A DNA stretch of 64,000 bases from an uncultured bacterium (GCA_943788935.1 CALSSE010000015.1:1-64000); one strand, 5' to 3'; shown: positions 46,063 through 55,473, counted from the first letter of the stretch. A program made the numbers and translations. Notes: a model not told the origin generated them from the sequence alone.

Positions 46063-47897
46063 GATCTGAGGATACTACGCTCTCCTCCATCAGGAGAGCG
46101 CTCTCTTTAATGTCGATGAGCGCTCGTTGGCGTCTTTTGATGTCAGCGACATTAACATTAGCCTTATCAGCCGTCGAAGTGGCGCTTGCGGGATTGGTCG
46201 CTCTGCTTACCGCGACTCTAAGTCTTGGAGAGATAGAGCCTCTACGTCAGCTCAGCGGTCTCACTTATGCTGCTCCCTTGGTCCGACTCTCTGAGCTGAG
46301 CTTTGGCTCAACGACGCGAGGGCTCATCTTAAGTCTCCTCACCTCGCTGGTCTTTACTCTCTTGATAAAGAGTGTATTGACGCTCCTCTATCAATGGCAC
46401 AGCACCTCACTCGCCGAGCGGATCGGAGGAGAGACTAGAGCGCGGGCGCTGCGTTTATACCAACGCGCCCCTTATTTACGGGTAGAGAGAGAAGGCTTAG
46501 TTGAGCTTCAGTTTAATATAGGAGCTTCATCGAGCGTGGCCGCCTTTCTCTCTCAACTCTTACACCTGCTCACTTACTCGATCATGCTCCTTAGCCTCAT
46601 TGTAGGCTTATTGTGGGCTTCTCCTCAGTTGACAGCGATCCTTATCATCCTTATGTTCGCAGGAGGAGGCGGCTTAATCTCTCTGAGTAAACGAGCCCTT
46701 CATCAACAGAGTGAAGCGGTGATGAATGATGAACTTAGGCTCGCTAAGCTATCTCATGCGGGGCTCCACGGACTTCGAGAGATGAAGTTGTATCAACGTG
46801 AAGAACAGATCTATGACCGCTTTGTTAAACTCTTGGATCGATTCGTCAGCGGGAGGGTTCGTCAACAGCTCTTGAGCCTCACTCCAGCGCTTGGTCTAGA
46901 AATAATCGGGGCATCACTCTTGTTGGTCTCCGCCTCTTATCTCGTCTACATTGAGGGGAGTGATCTCATGCGCCTCTCTAGTACTTTGGGTTTTGTGGCG
47001 GCAGCCTCTTGGCGAGGGCTCCCGTTGGTGAATCGCATATTGAGCGGACTCAACGCCATCTTAACAATGCAGCCCTATCTCGATCGAGTCACTACCTTAT
47101 TAGCCTCTGAGGAGGTCTCACAAGATCAGGGACAGGCTACCGACTTGTTGAGCTTACGCCGAGATCTTACTGTCCGAGGTCTTACGCTGAGTTATCTTGG
47201 GGTTGAGACAAGCGTCCTCAAAAATGTGTCCTTTACGGTACATTCTGGCCAGCGATTAGCGATCGTGGGGAGGTCGGGAGCGGGTAAGAGTAGTCTCGCC
47301 AAGTTGCTCAGCGGACTAGTCTCTCCTAGCGTGGGTGAGATCGAATCTGATGGCTCTTTGCTGACCGCTGAGACCCAGTCTTCATGGTTTAATCAGGTTG
47401 GCTATGTTTCTCAGCGTCCATATCTCTTTGATCTCACGATCGGTGAAAATATTGCTCTCTCGACTTGGGGAGAAGAGCCCTCGCCTTCAAGCAAGATGTC
47501 TCGACTTCAAGCGGCTTGTGAGTTCGCTGAAATTGATTTCATCGATGACTTAGAGAGAGGTATAGACACTGTCCTCGGCGAAGAAGGAACGCGCCTATCT
47601 GGAGGACAAGCGCAACGGGTCGCCATCGCTCGAGCGCTCTATCATCAGCCTAAGCTCTTGATCTTAGATGAGGTAACGAGCGCCTTGGATGAACGAATAG
47701 AGCAGCGCCTCCTCGATCGTCTCTTAGCAGATCATAACCCCCCGATCATGGTGATCCTCATCACTCATCAGCTAGAGGTCGCTCGACGTTGTGATCTCGC
47801 GTTGTGGTTAGAAGGGGGAGAGCAGCGTGCCTTTGGAGAGGCTCATATAGTTCTCGATGAATACCAACGATCATTGAGCGCTGAGGGAGAAAGCTGA
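46059..47897 (+). CDS. ABC exporter, fused membrane and ATPase domains
   Basis: 612 residues: an N-terminal membrane domain with about six helices, then an ATP-binding domain with Walker A GRSGAGKSS (about residue 405), signature LSGGQAQRVAIA and Walker B LLILDEVTSALDE. This is the homodimeric type I exporter layout (MsbA/PglK-like). In an operon making GDP-L-fucose it most likely flips or exports a lipid-linked fucosylated glycan. The substrate is inferred. It overlaps fcl by four bases. Confidence 0.9.
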   Translation: MRSEDTTLSSIRRALSLMSMSARWRLLMSATLTLALSAVEVALAGLVALLTATLSLGEIEPLRQLSGLTYAAPLVRLSELSFGSTTRGLILSLLTSLVFTLLIKSVLTLLYQWHSTSLAERIGGETRARALRLYQRAPYLRVEREGLVELQFNIGASSSVAAFLSQLLHLLTYSIMLLSLIVGLLWASPQLTAILIILMFAGGGGLISLSKRALHQQSEAVMNDELRLAKLSHAGLHGLREMKLYQREEQIYDRFVKLLDRFVSGRVRQQLLSLTPALGLEIIGASLLLVSASYLVYIEGSDLMRLSSTLGFVAAASWRGLPLVNRILSGLNAILTMQPYLDRVTTLLASEEVSQDQGQATDLLSLRRDLTVRGLTLSYLGVETSVLKNVSFTVHSGQRLAIVGRSGAGKSSLAKLLSGLVSPSVGEIESDGSLLTAETQSSWFNQVGYVSQRPYLFDLTIGENIALSTWGEEPSPSSKMSRLQAACEFAEIDFIDDLERGIDTVLGEEGTRLSGGQAQRVAIARALYHQPKLLILDEVTSALDERIEQRLLDRLLADHNPPIMVILITHQLEVARRCDLALWLEGGEQRAFGEAHIVLDEYQRSLSAEGES

Positions 47898-47902
47898 GCC
47901 CT

Positions 47903-49225
47903 ATGCGAGTCGCGATCTGTGATCTATGTCTCAGCGACGCTGTTCATGAGACTGTGAATCTCGGTTTTCTTTATGGGGTGAGCCTCTTGAATGAGCGAGC
48001 AGAGTCTCGCTCTCCTAGAGAGATCGCCCAAGGGGACCGGTCTGTTTTTTATGCTGATCCCGGTCATCTCCATATTTTACGAGGAGAGATTGAACGTAAG
48101 CGGCTCCCGATCACCGATATAGAGTATATCCCGCTGCGAGCAAACTTGAGCTCTAGCCCACTCGGCTATTGGCGGACGAGCCGTCGTTGCCGATTCATTC
48201 TCGATGACATGGTCGAGCGTCACCTTGAAGTGCTCCTCATCCTCTCATCGGTCGCTTTTCAGCGTCAGATCCTTAAGCAGCTCCTCTCTCAATCGCCATA
48301 TCTTCACCTTAAGTGTGTATGTGTGATGCATGGTGACCTAGAGCAGCTCTCCCCCATGTCATCGACAATAATGCCAATAGACCCGAGCCTAAAGACCGTT
48401 CAAAATTCATCGATGGGTAGAGAGTCGATACCGATATTGAGACGACTGATACGATCATTCAACTCTCGTCTCCGCAGTTTTAAGCGAGGTGTTCGACAAC
48501 GCCTTGAGATCAAAGTAGAGCTTAGCGAAAACCTGTTCAGAGATCACTCACCTCGCGTTCGCTACCTAGTGCTCGCTGATCATATTCTTACCCATCTCCA
48601 AGATTACTTTGACCCGAACACACTCAATTTTAGCTCTATTCTACACCCTGTCGTCCTCTCTCCAATCTCTTCGGCGCCACAGCACCAGAAGATGGTCTTT
48701 GCTGTATTTGGTTATGGTAATCCTAGCGTCTTTCAAGCGGTGAATGAGCAGCTCGCCCAACAACGCCCTCATCGTCCTTTTGAGATCCGCCTTATCAGCA
48801 GCGATCATCGAGGGATTGAAGACTATCCGTGGGTGAAGGCTCCAATCGCAGGTCGACTGCTGACCCGTGAGGAGATGGAGCGGCTCGCTACAGATGTAGA
48901 TGTCTTCTTGATCCTTTATGAACCCCATCGCTACTTGCTGAGCTGTAGCGGTTCAATCGCGGAAGCGATCTCTTATCAAAAGCCCATATTTTATCTCAAA
49001 AGTGAGTGTGTCGAGAGCTTCAACCTACCTCAGGCACCGATCGGTATCTCTTGTGATGATGTGGAGACGCTGGTGACTCACATGAGAGATTATATCGATC
49101 ACTATCCTCAGCGACTTGAGGCCCTAGAGAGGATGAGGGGGCATCTCTTACAGGCTAGATCCCGTGTAGAGATGAGCGCTCAGCTCCCTCGATTGCGCGC
49201 CATCTTAACGTGGAGTGATGACTGA
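47903..49225 (+). CDS. Probable GT-B glycosyltransferase
   Basis: 440 residues, five bases after the ABC exporter. I do not recognise a close family. The C-terminal third has a GT-B-like shape: IRLISSDHRGIEDYPWVKA, TREEMERLATDVDVFLILYE, then CSGSIAEAISYQKPIFYLKS, the nucleotide-sugar-binding loop pattern (S-x-x-x-E-A). The N-terminal half (GFLYGVSLLNERAES) may be the acceptor-binding Rossmann domain. Position after gmd/fcl/ABC fits a sugar (perhaps fucose) transferase acting on the exported glycan. The specificity is a guess. Confidence 0.6.
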   Translation: MRVAICDLCLSDAVHETVNLGFLYGVSLLNERAESRSPREIAQGDRSVFYADPGHLHILRGEIERKRLPITDIEYIPLRANLSSSPLGYWRTSRRCRFILDDMVERHLEVLLILSSVAFQRQILKQLLSQSPYLHLKCVCVMHGDLEQLSPMSSTIMPIDPSLKTVQNSSMGRESIPILRRLIRSFNSRLRSFKRGVRQRLEIKVELSENLFRDHSPRVRYLVLADHILTHLQDYFDPNTLNFSSILHPVVLSPISSAPQHQKMVFAVFGYGNPSVFQAVNEQLAQQRPHRPFEIRLISSDHRGIEDYPWVKAPIAGRLLTREEMERLATDVDVFLILYEPHRYLLSCSGSIAEAISYQKPIFYLKSECVESFNLPQAPIGISCDDVETLVTHMRDYIDHYPQRLEALERMRGHLLQARSRVEMSAQLPRLRAILTWSDD

Positions 49226-49254
49226 GATCTTGGGTATCAGTGTGAGCGTTGGCA

Positions 49255-49974
49255 TCAGTGTGAGCATCGTCGATCACCTTTAGGGCAGCGGATCCGGACA
49301 TGCATATGACTCTTATGCACTTTATCTGGATAGATTGCTTTACGCTTCCCGCCGGGGAAATAAGAGAGGTACTTCTTCAGCCTTGACCTTCGCTTCTTGT
49401 AGATTCGCTTGATGTATTTTTTCAGGGCACGGACTCGAGAACGCTCGATAAAGACCATCTGAGTTTGGGGGTCGTCTAAGAAACACTTTAGGACAACCCA
49501 TTGAGCATACATATTCATCTGTCGCGGTGAGGTGTTAGTGAAGTACCCTTTGCTGAGCGGTTTTTTACGCATAAATCCTACATCAACATCACGACCACTT
49601 TGATGCGATTTATGAGACTTTAAGGGACCTCCTCGTCGACTAGAGAGGTCCCCGATAGGAATAGGGCGATACTTTCGTGAAAAGTATCGTCGATAAGTAC
49701 GTCCACAGCTCTTAATCAAGGTCACTAGCTCAGGAGTACCCCAGAGGTCAGGGCGATGTTTTGAGACTGCATAGCCCCTTCCTAAGCCATCGCCATCGGG
49801 ATCGAGATGAATACCATTCTTAAGAGAGCCCGCGTGGGGTCGACCTACCGACTCTGTTGATCTTTGTGGACCATAAAAAGCGAGCCGTTTACCAGGCTGA
49901 GGTCGCTTTCGTCTTCTCATCTTTCGATTCCAACGTTTAAGAGATTTGAGCTTAACCTTAAGTCGTTTTGACAC
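49255..49974 (-). CDS. LysM-M74 (MepA-like) murein endopeptidase, downstream part of a frameshifted gene
   Basis: Penicillin-insensitive murein endopeptidase domain: HKSHQSGRDVDVGF (zinc His/Asp) and HKSHMHVRIRCP (second His pair), the M74 signature, so it probably cuts D-Ala-DAP crosslinks in the periplasm. The nominal start GTG 49974 lies inside a LysM domain. In the same frame upstream reads YYRVVRGDTWGSVS, continuing SKRLKVKLKSLKRWN, a LysM glycan-binding pattern, preceded by AKKR repeats. A one-base deletion at about 50144-50154 separates this from its signal peptide in the frame starting 50384. As drawn, the secreted enzyme cannot be made whole without slippage or an assembly correction. 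Confidence 0.85.
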   Translation of the reverse strand: MSKRLKVKLKSLKRWNRKMRRRKRPQPGKRLAFYGPQRSTESVGRPHAGSLKNGIHLDPDGDGLGRGYAVSKHRPDLWGTPELVTLIKSCGRTYRRYFSRKYRPIPIGDLSSRRGGPLKSHKSHQSGRDVDVGFMRKKPLSKGYFTNTSPRQMNMYAQWVVLKCFLDDPQTQMVFIERSRVRALKKYIKRIYKKRRSRLKKYLSYFPGGKRKAIYPDKVHKSHMHVRIRCPKGDRRCSH

Positions 49975-50384
49975 TGACCCCCATGTATCTCCTCGAACGA
50001 CTCTATAATATTGTCTTTTATACTTCTTAGTACGCTTCTTAGCGCGTTTCTTAGCGCGTTTCTTAGCGCGTTTCTTAGCGCGTTTCTTAGCGCGTTTCTT
50101 AGCGCGTTTCTTAGCGCGCTTCTTAGCGCGCTTCTTAGCGCGCTTCTTAGCGGCTTCTTAGCGTGCTTCTTAGCGTGCTTCTTAGCGTGCTTCTTAGCGT
50201 GCTTCTTAGCGTGCTTCTTAGCGCTCGTTTTGGATTTCTCAGTGACTTCTGCGTTCGGCTTCGCTTCAACCTCAGACAATGAGGGATAAGAGAGCGCGGA
50301 ATAAAAGAGCGCAGATAAGTAAACACAGAAGAGGATCGCTTCAGCTCTAAACTTTCTTATTAAGTATCTATAGATCGTCATCAT
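49917..50384 (-). CDS. Signal-peptide/AKKH-repeat 5' part of the same endopeptidase gene, frameshifted
   Basis: Begins with a signal peptide (RKFRAEAILFCVYLSALF, cut near SYPSLSEVEAK) and runs through AKKHAKKH repeats (12 bp each). After the 11-bp unit the frame changes to LRSALRNA, which is clearly out of frame. Adding one base there gives a continuous roughly 376-residue protein: signal, Lys/His/Arg-rich spacer, LysM, M74. The Lys-rich spacer could bind anionic wall polymers. Confidence 0.7.
   Translation of the reverse strand: MMTIYRYLIRKFRAEAILFCVYLSALFYSALSYPSLSEVEAKPNAEVTEKSKTSAKKHAKKHAKKHAKKHAKKHAKKPLRSALRSALRSALRNALRNALRNALRNALRNALRNALRSVLRSIKDNIIESFEEIHGGQCQNDLRLSSNLLNVGIER
50036..50226. 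repeat. 12-bp tandem repeat array with one 11-bp unit
   Basis: Sixteen head-to-tail units of TTCTTAGCGCGT type: six with CGT ends, three with CGC, one short unit TTCTTAGCGGC (50144-50154), five with GTGC, and a last degenerate one. All code AKKR/AKKH on the minus strand except for the short unit, which shifts the frame. Confidence 0.95.
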
Positions 50385-50642
50385 CTGACCACCTTTGACT
50401 CCTCACTTTATTAAACTGATCTTACTGATTATGGCTTCTTATATCATATCTCTCTTTTTAGTTAACTCGATAGTCACTCAGATTGTTTCAACCCCATAAA
50501 ATGTCAACTATATGAGAACTTCACTCTACTAGAGATCAATCAACGGGTCTTTTTTTAGTCAACTGATCATAGCCAGATAAGATGTCATCATAACCACTAT
50601 CTATGTGAAATGTTTAACTAGGCTGTAAGAGACGAGATTTTT

Positions 50643-50792
50643 ATGCCTATTATTGATAAAGTGAATGATCAATTGTATGCATTTGAAGTGGTGCCTTATC
50701 ATCTTCGCCTCGCACAATTTAAAGAGACTTTGATGTATATGATCAGTACCGGGGTTGAACAGTTTGGTATCGATATTCGACCTCTAGACTAG
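50643..50792 (+). CDS. Possible small protein (49 residues)
   Basis: ATG at 50643, TAG at 50790. It reads MPIIDKVNDQLYAFEVV and ends QFGIDIRPLD, with a helical middle (LRLAQFKETLMYMI). Amino-acid use looks protein-like, but there is no clear ribosome site and no family. It could be a real short gene or chance. Confidence 0.3.
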   Translation: MPIIDKVNDQLYAFEVVPYHLRLAQFKETLMYMISTGVEQFGIDIRPLD

Positions 50793-50963
50793 AGGATAGA
50801 ATCGAGGTATAGGGTAGAAGAGTAAAAGGCTCTAGTGTAGGGCAAGTCTCTGAAGCTACGTAAAATAAAGTAGCTGCTAAATAAAGTAGCTGCGACCCCA
50901 TCTCTTAAAGTCTTTTATATTTTATCTTTTATCTTTTCTTGAAGTAGACTTTGGTCCTCCATT

Positions 50964-51045
50964 ATAAACTCGAACAGCTCATAAACTCGAACAGCTCATA
51001 AACTCGAACAGCTCATAAACTCGAACAGCTCATAAACTCGAATAG
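50964..51045. repeat. 17-bp tandem repeat, nearly five copies
   Basis: Unit ATAAACTCGAACAGCTC, four exact copies plus a partial copy with one change. It lies in non-coding DNA; there is no spacer, so this is not a CRISPR array. Confidence 0.9.
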
Positions 51046-51213
51046 TGAGATGTACACATACCCTTAAGGAGATGATTGATGACGTCATCAAAGTTAATAA
51101 TGGGCTTTCTAACAAGCCTATTTACGATGAATTAGGGCTCACGCCTCTCTCGAAATCGCAGTCATTGGTTATGTAGCGATTCATAGAACTCATTACTTAA
51201 GGAATGAGCAGTT

Positions 51214-51594
51214 ATGAGTAATTATGATTACTTATGGTTAGATGCCTTCATCAAGACCCAACTTATTGAGGTCATTTTCGGTTCTCTCGGTCTATATCTA
51301 TATTATGTTCATTACTGTGCTCGATCCATCAGTCTATGGAGAACCGCTCTCGTGATCTTCAGCGCGAGTAGTATCACTCACCCCTTACTATGGTTTTACT
51401 ATCCTAGATTAAGACGTGAATGGGGCTTAAGCTATGATGAATATGTTTTCTATGGCGAGCTCACGATCTTTATCATCGAGGCTCTGTGGTATGCCCTCAT
51501 TCTAGAGGTATTTAGAGGTCGCATATTGATCGCCTTAGGATATTCATGTCTCTTAAACTGCTTAAGCTATTGTATTGGTTTATATCTGCAGTGA
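51214..51594 (+). CDS. Small integral membrane protein
   Basis: 126 residues with about four hydrophobic segments (IEVIFGSLGLYLYYV, TALVIFSASSITHPLLWFYY, YGELTIFIIEALWYALIL, the last LLNCLSYCIGLYL). AAGGA precedes the ATG. No family recognised. No related gene is adjacent. Confidence 0.6.
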   Translation: MSNYDYLWLDAFIKTQLIEVIFGSLGLYLYYVHYCARSISLWRTALVIFSASSITHPLLWFYYPRLRREWGLSYDEYVFYGELTIFIIEALWYALILEVFRGRILIALGYSCLLNCLSYCIGLYLQ

Positions 51595-51727
51595 GGCGCT
51601 ATGATCACTTCATCAAGATAAATAGAAGACAGTCTGCTTCACACTGGTGTTCCGTAAAGCGCTCACTGAGCCTAGCAGATCCTCAGATAAAACCTATCCT
51701 CAGCTAAGACTTATCTATCAGCGAGAC

Positions 51728-51791
51728 TAAAACTCAGCGTCATTAAAACTCAGCGTCATTAAAACTCAGCGTCATTAAAACTCAGCGTCAT
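51728..51791. repeat. 16-bp tandem repeat, four copies
   Basis: Unit TAAAACTCAGCGTCAT in four exact copies behind the membrane protein gene, followed by TAAAG. No spacers; non-coding. Confidence 0.9.
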
Positions 51792-51849
51792 TAAAGAGAG
51801 GCTAATATAAGTCAACCTAATATCAGTAGGTCCAATATCATCGAGCTAG

Positions 51850-53394
51850 TTAATAGAATAGATCTCTTGGAAGTGTATATAACCAGTGGGCTTTTCTTTT
51901 AGGCGTTTTCTGACTGTAGAAAGGGTCTCCTGGTGACCAATATTGATGATCAAGCTCATATGTCGTCGAGATTCCATGGTTAACCTTGGTCTCGTTAGCG
52001 CCTCTCCAACCGATATCAATGTCATTACGAACAACCGCTTCATAAGCGACATCTCGACGCGATGTGCGATGTATCAGTACTTCTTTTTTTATTAATTTAC
52101 TCTTTGGAGTACCACTAGACCATACGCGCTTTTCTTCTAAGACTTGCTTCGTTTGGTCTTTGCCTGTGATTGTATATTTACCATCAGATCGCAATACATT
52201 TCTTTTATGGGTACATATAAAAGTTATGTCGTTGCCCTTAATCGGGATAAAACCAAAACTTATAATAAGATGACTTATCTCTTTGTCCGAACAGCCATGC
52301 ATCGTATCTTTAAGAGTCAAATTCTCTTCAAGAACCACATTGAATCCAAGACTTTGATTAGGTTCTCCTGGTCTTTTGAAACGTGCTTGAATAACTTTTC
52401 GAAACGCTTCTAGTTCTTTAATGTTATTGGAGAATATTTTCTTGTGTGTCTTCAATGAGATCATTAAATTTGAAAAATCTCCCTCAGATACATGCTGAGG
52501 GTAGGATAATATAGATAATAAAGCTGCTTCTAACTCTAGTTTTGTCGTCTGCGCTCTATTTCGTATCAAATATTGTGTAATCTCTTTGATCTCCGAATCG
52601 TTCAGGATACCCGCATATCGAAATCGATCTGGTTGGCTCGTTAGGTTATCGGTAAACCACGTCGGGAGATCAGTCCATGTTCGGGTTCTTTTGACAGAAT
52701 AAGGCGCTTCAATTTTCATTAATGAAGTAAGCTGGAGAGGACTGCTCTTGGCGAATTCAATACTCAATAGATTCGACCCTAATGCTTTACCAGAGGGCTC
52801 TTTTAACCAGTCTCTTGCGGCGATACCTTGATGTCTAAAATAGGCGAGCACAATCCAAGCTAGTTTGTGGTTCTTACGAAGTTCATATGAAGACTGAGAA
52901 TCGGCATAATGTGTATCTAGGGACTGGAGGAGCTTACTTCTAAACTGAGCATTGTTTAACAATATCTCACCTATATTAGGGTCAAATAGATCATTTCGAA
53001 AATCTGACTCTCTATAAACAGATAGCTTTTCATTGTGTTTATAGGTTTCGGATACATAATATGCTACTCGTTTTGGGCTTTTTACATAAATGCGAATCCC
53101 TATTAGACTTAATGACGCGAGAAGTGGAAATAAGTAGATAAGGTAATGTCTAATCGATTTCTCAGTCTTCATGAATCGCCATATTGTCGCTATAAACAAG
53201 ACGATACTCGCTAGCACTGCATACTGAAAACTACCGCTTTGAAACCTTCCACTATACCAAGCGAGTGATTGGGTATGCGTTAAAATTAATACTATACTGA
53301 ACGTCAAAAGTGCTATCATATGCGGACTTGATTTGGTCAGATTAGTAATCGAAGCGCTATTTTCAGTGGGTGTAGACATTCGGCGATCTCTCAT
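51850..53394 (-). CDS. Hypothetical membrane-anchored protein
   Basis: 514 residues. The N-terminal 105 hold about three hydrophobic segments (MIALLTFSIVLILTH, FQYAVLASIVLFIATIW, YLIYLFPLLASLSLIGI); the remainder is soluble, basic, and probably outside the inner membrane. No domain is recognised. ATG 53394 is the longest start and ATG 53379 an alternative; neither has a good ribosome site. Base use is somewhat more AT-rich than neighbouring genes, which may mean transfer. Confidence 0.6.
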   Translation of the reverse strand: MRDRRMSTPTENSASITNLTKSSPHMIALLTFSIVLILTHTQSLAWYSGRFQSGSFQYAVLASIVLFIATIWRFMKTEKSIRHYLIYLFPLLASLSLIGIRIYVKSPKRVAYYVSETYKHNEKLSVYRESDFRNDLFDPNIGEILLNNAQFRSKLLQSLDTHYADSQSSYELRKNHKLAWIVLAYFRHQGIAARDWLKEPSGKALGSNLLSIEFAKSSPLQLTSLMKIEAPYSVKRTRTWTDLPTWFTDNLTSQPDRFRYAGILNDSEIKEITQYLIRNRAQTTKLELEAALLSILSYPQHVSEGDFSNLMISLKTHKKIFSNNIKELEAFRKVIQARFKRPGEPNQSLGFNVVLEENLTLKDTMHGCSDKEISHLIISFGFIPIKGNDITFICTHKRNVLRSDGKYTITGKDQTKQVLEEKRVWSSGTPKSKLIKKEVLIHRTSRRDVAYEAVVRNDIDIGWRGANETKVNHGISTTYELDHQYWSPGDPFYSQKTPKRKAHWLYTLPRDLFY

Positions 53395-54069
53395 ATTGTG
53401 TACATTATGTTCGGAGTTATCATAAGACTCTGTCGATCATGGTTTGTCGATCATGGTTTGTCGATCACCTTATGAATTGTTCAAGTTAGATATTGATAGG
53501 CGTTTGGGAGTAGTAATGACTAGTGTTGTGCAATGGAGGTCAATGGTGAGTAGTGATAAAGCCGTTGCTTCATATCTCTAGTGACAACCTGATCTGTGAG
53601 AGGCATCGCCCTCTAATGAGCCGAGGACTATAATATAATGTAACACAGATGTTTATTTTAAATGATTCACTATGTGTCGGCTCGTTCAGATGCGGATAGA
53701 AGTTGGGTAGCGCTTTGCTATCTACATTGGTAAGATTAATGAATGATATTAAGAATTGGTTACTATTACCCAGTTTTATTAGTTGTTTGACAGCATGAGA
53801 TCAGTTCAGAGGTCTTATTCTTGCTCTGAGTTGGCCTTTTATTGTTAGCCGTCTCCTAATACAAGATAGAGCTGTGACTTGTGTTACTTGCCTTCCTCGG
53901 ATCCCCCAGGAATGTGAGAGAATCCCTCAGATATTTTATTTTACATTTGTGTGTCACGACTTACTCTTATGATTCGTTGAGCTTATGATTCGTTGAGAAA
54001 TCACAGCTCAGCAGAATAGAGTAAAAGAGAGTTGAGCAGAGCTAGTCTCAGGCTCAACAGGAGTAAACC
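53395..54069. other. Intergenic region (675 bp) with two short tandem duplications
   Basis: AT-rich. TCGATCATGGTTTG is duplicated (53433-53460) and CTTATGATTCGTTGAG is duplicated (53966-53997). I see no gene or RNA; it must hold the promoter of the SWIM-MoxR-VWA operon near its right end. Confidence 0.45.
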
Positions 54070-55473
54070 TTGACGTGGACCATTGATTATACCCTGAGCT
54101 TAGCGCCCGACACTCCCTCTATGAGCGCTGCTCGTAAGCAGGGAGTCGTGAATAAATGGCTGATGCTACAGCGCGCTGATAATACACTTTGGGGTGAGAT
54201 TATGGGGAGCGGCCGTCGAAAGTATCAAACACAGATAGATCTTATAGGACCGGCGTTCAAATGTTCTTGTCCTAGTCGTAAATCACCGTGTAAACATGGT
54301 CTTGGGCTCGGCTTGATCTTCGCTCAACATGAAGATCGGTTCCAAGACTCAATTATGCCGGAGTGGGTAGACTCTTGGATCTCCAAACGAAGAGGAGCTG
54401 AAGGGGTAGCTATATACGACCCTCCTCTCCTTGAAGAGGATACTGAGGCGATAAAGAAGAAGGCAGAAGCGAAGGCTAAACGGCTACAAAAGAGACTAGA
54501 GAAGGTGACCGATGGAGTCAGTATATTACAGAAGAGACTCGAAGATCTCATCCGCTTAGGTACTAAATCCATCGAAGATCCTTACCTATTTTGGGACCAT
54601 GTCGCCTCTAGATTGGTAGACGCTCAAGCAGGAGGTCTCGCTAGGTGGGTTCGTGAGCTCCCTGGTCGATCCTCTACTCCCATAGAGCTCTTGCGAGACA
54701 TCGGTCGGTTACATCTTGTTTGTCAGGCATGGATTAAACGTGATCGACTCAGCGATGATGAGCTCGCTGACCTTAAAAGTGTTATCGGCTTCAACGTGTC
54801 TCAAGAAGAGTTGAGTGAACAGGAGGGAATTCAGGACGAATGGCTTATGCTCTCTAGCACTACAGAACGAGAATTAAACCTCACCGTACTCAAACAGTGG
54901 CTATGGGGAATGAACAGTCGACAGGTCGTTGTCTTGACTAGCTTTGCGATCTTCCAACAACCTCATCCCCTCCTCTTACGAGTCGGCGAACGATATGTAG
55001 CAGAGGCCTGTCTTTACCCCGGCACAAATAGCCAAAGAGTTATACTTAAAGATCTAATGAGCGTCTATTCCGAGATGATCCCTATATCAGAGCCCCCTAT
55101 ATCAGAGCCCCCTATATCAGAGCCCCCTATATCAGAGCCCCCTATATCAGAGCCCCTTAGTATTAACTTGAAGGGATCAACCTCGCTCAATGAGCTGAGA
55201 GCAAACCATACTGCAGCCCTAGCGGTCAATCCATGGCTCACCGAGAGAGGATATCTTGTCCATGGCTTTCAGATCTGCCAAGCCCGAGAGCAATGGTGGG
55301 CGAGATCTGGGCTGGGAGAGCTATTCCTGATCGATCATCATCACTTTAACCCATGGAAGTTCCTCGCTTTGAGTGATGGCTACCCCTCTACTGTCTTCTT
55401 GATTTACTATGGTGATCGACTGACAGCGCTCGCTCTCGTGGCTCAAGGTAATGTATACTCTTTGGCTCATTGA
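54070..55473 (+). CDS. SWIM zinc-finger protein, first gene of the MoxR/VWA cluster
   Basis: Starts at TTG 54070 with AGGAG six bases upstream. The SWIM motif (CxCx...CxH) is at residues about 63-80: CSCPSRKSPCKHG, which binds zinc and nucleic acid or protein. A coiled-coil-like region follows (EEDTEAIKKKAEAKAKRLQKR, about 120-155). The remainder is a helical region and a C-terminal domain of unknown type. Residues about 337-362 are five PPISE repeats coded by a 15-bp tandem array. It is co-directional with four further genes and probably acts as the binding or recognition part. Confidence 0.82.
   Translation: MTWTIDYTLSLAPDTPSMSAARKQGVVNKWLMLQRADNTLWGEIMGSGRRKYQTQIDLIGPAFKCSCPSRKSPCKHGLGLGLIFAQHEDRFQDSIMPEWVDSWISKRRGAEGVAIYDPPLLEEDTEAIKKKAEAKAKRLQKRLEKVTDGVSILQKRLEDLIRLGTKSIEDPYLFWDHVASRLVDAQAGGLARWVRELPGRSSTPIELLRDIGRLHLVCQAWIKRDRLSDDELADLKSVIGFNVSQEELSEQEGIQDEWLMLSSTTERELNLTVLKQWLWGMNSRQVVVLTSFAIFQQPHPLLLRVGERYVAEACLYPGTNSQRVILKDLMSVYSEMIPISEPPISEPPISEPPISEPPISEPLSINLKGSTSLNELRANHTAALAVNPWLTERGYLVHGFQICQAREQWWARSGLGELFLIDHHHFNPWKFLALSDGYPSTVFLIYYGDRLTALALVAQGNVYSLAH
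55081..55155. repeat. 15-bp in-frame repeat, five copies
   Basis: Unit CCTATATCAGAGCCC encodes a PPISE-type spacer in the SWIM protein. In frame, so copy changes alter only linker length. Confidence 0.9.

Larger units (their letters stand above)
50385..51213. other. Intergenic region with one small frame and a 17-bp repeat array
   Basis: 829 bp. It holds a possible 49-codon gene (50643-50792) and a five-unit repeat (50964-51045). An AAGGAG at 51066-51071 precedes ATGs at 51072 and 51079, giving short frames of 34 and 18 codons that I cannot support. Confidence 0.4.

Noticed and set aside
50011..50289. Plus-strand frame with FLSA/FLAC repeats
   Set aside because: Antisense reading of the 12-bp repeat array of the endopeptidase gene.
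50964..51045. CRISPR-like repeat array
   Set aside because: Units of 17 bp follow each other without spacers and there are no cas genes; simple tandem repeat.
51072..51176. 34-codon frame behind AAGGAG
   Set aside because: Ribosome site directly abuts the ATG and the peptide has no recognisable features; an 18-codon alternative is equally weak.
51728..51791. CRISPR-like repeat array
   Set aside because: Contiguous 16-bp units without spacers.
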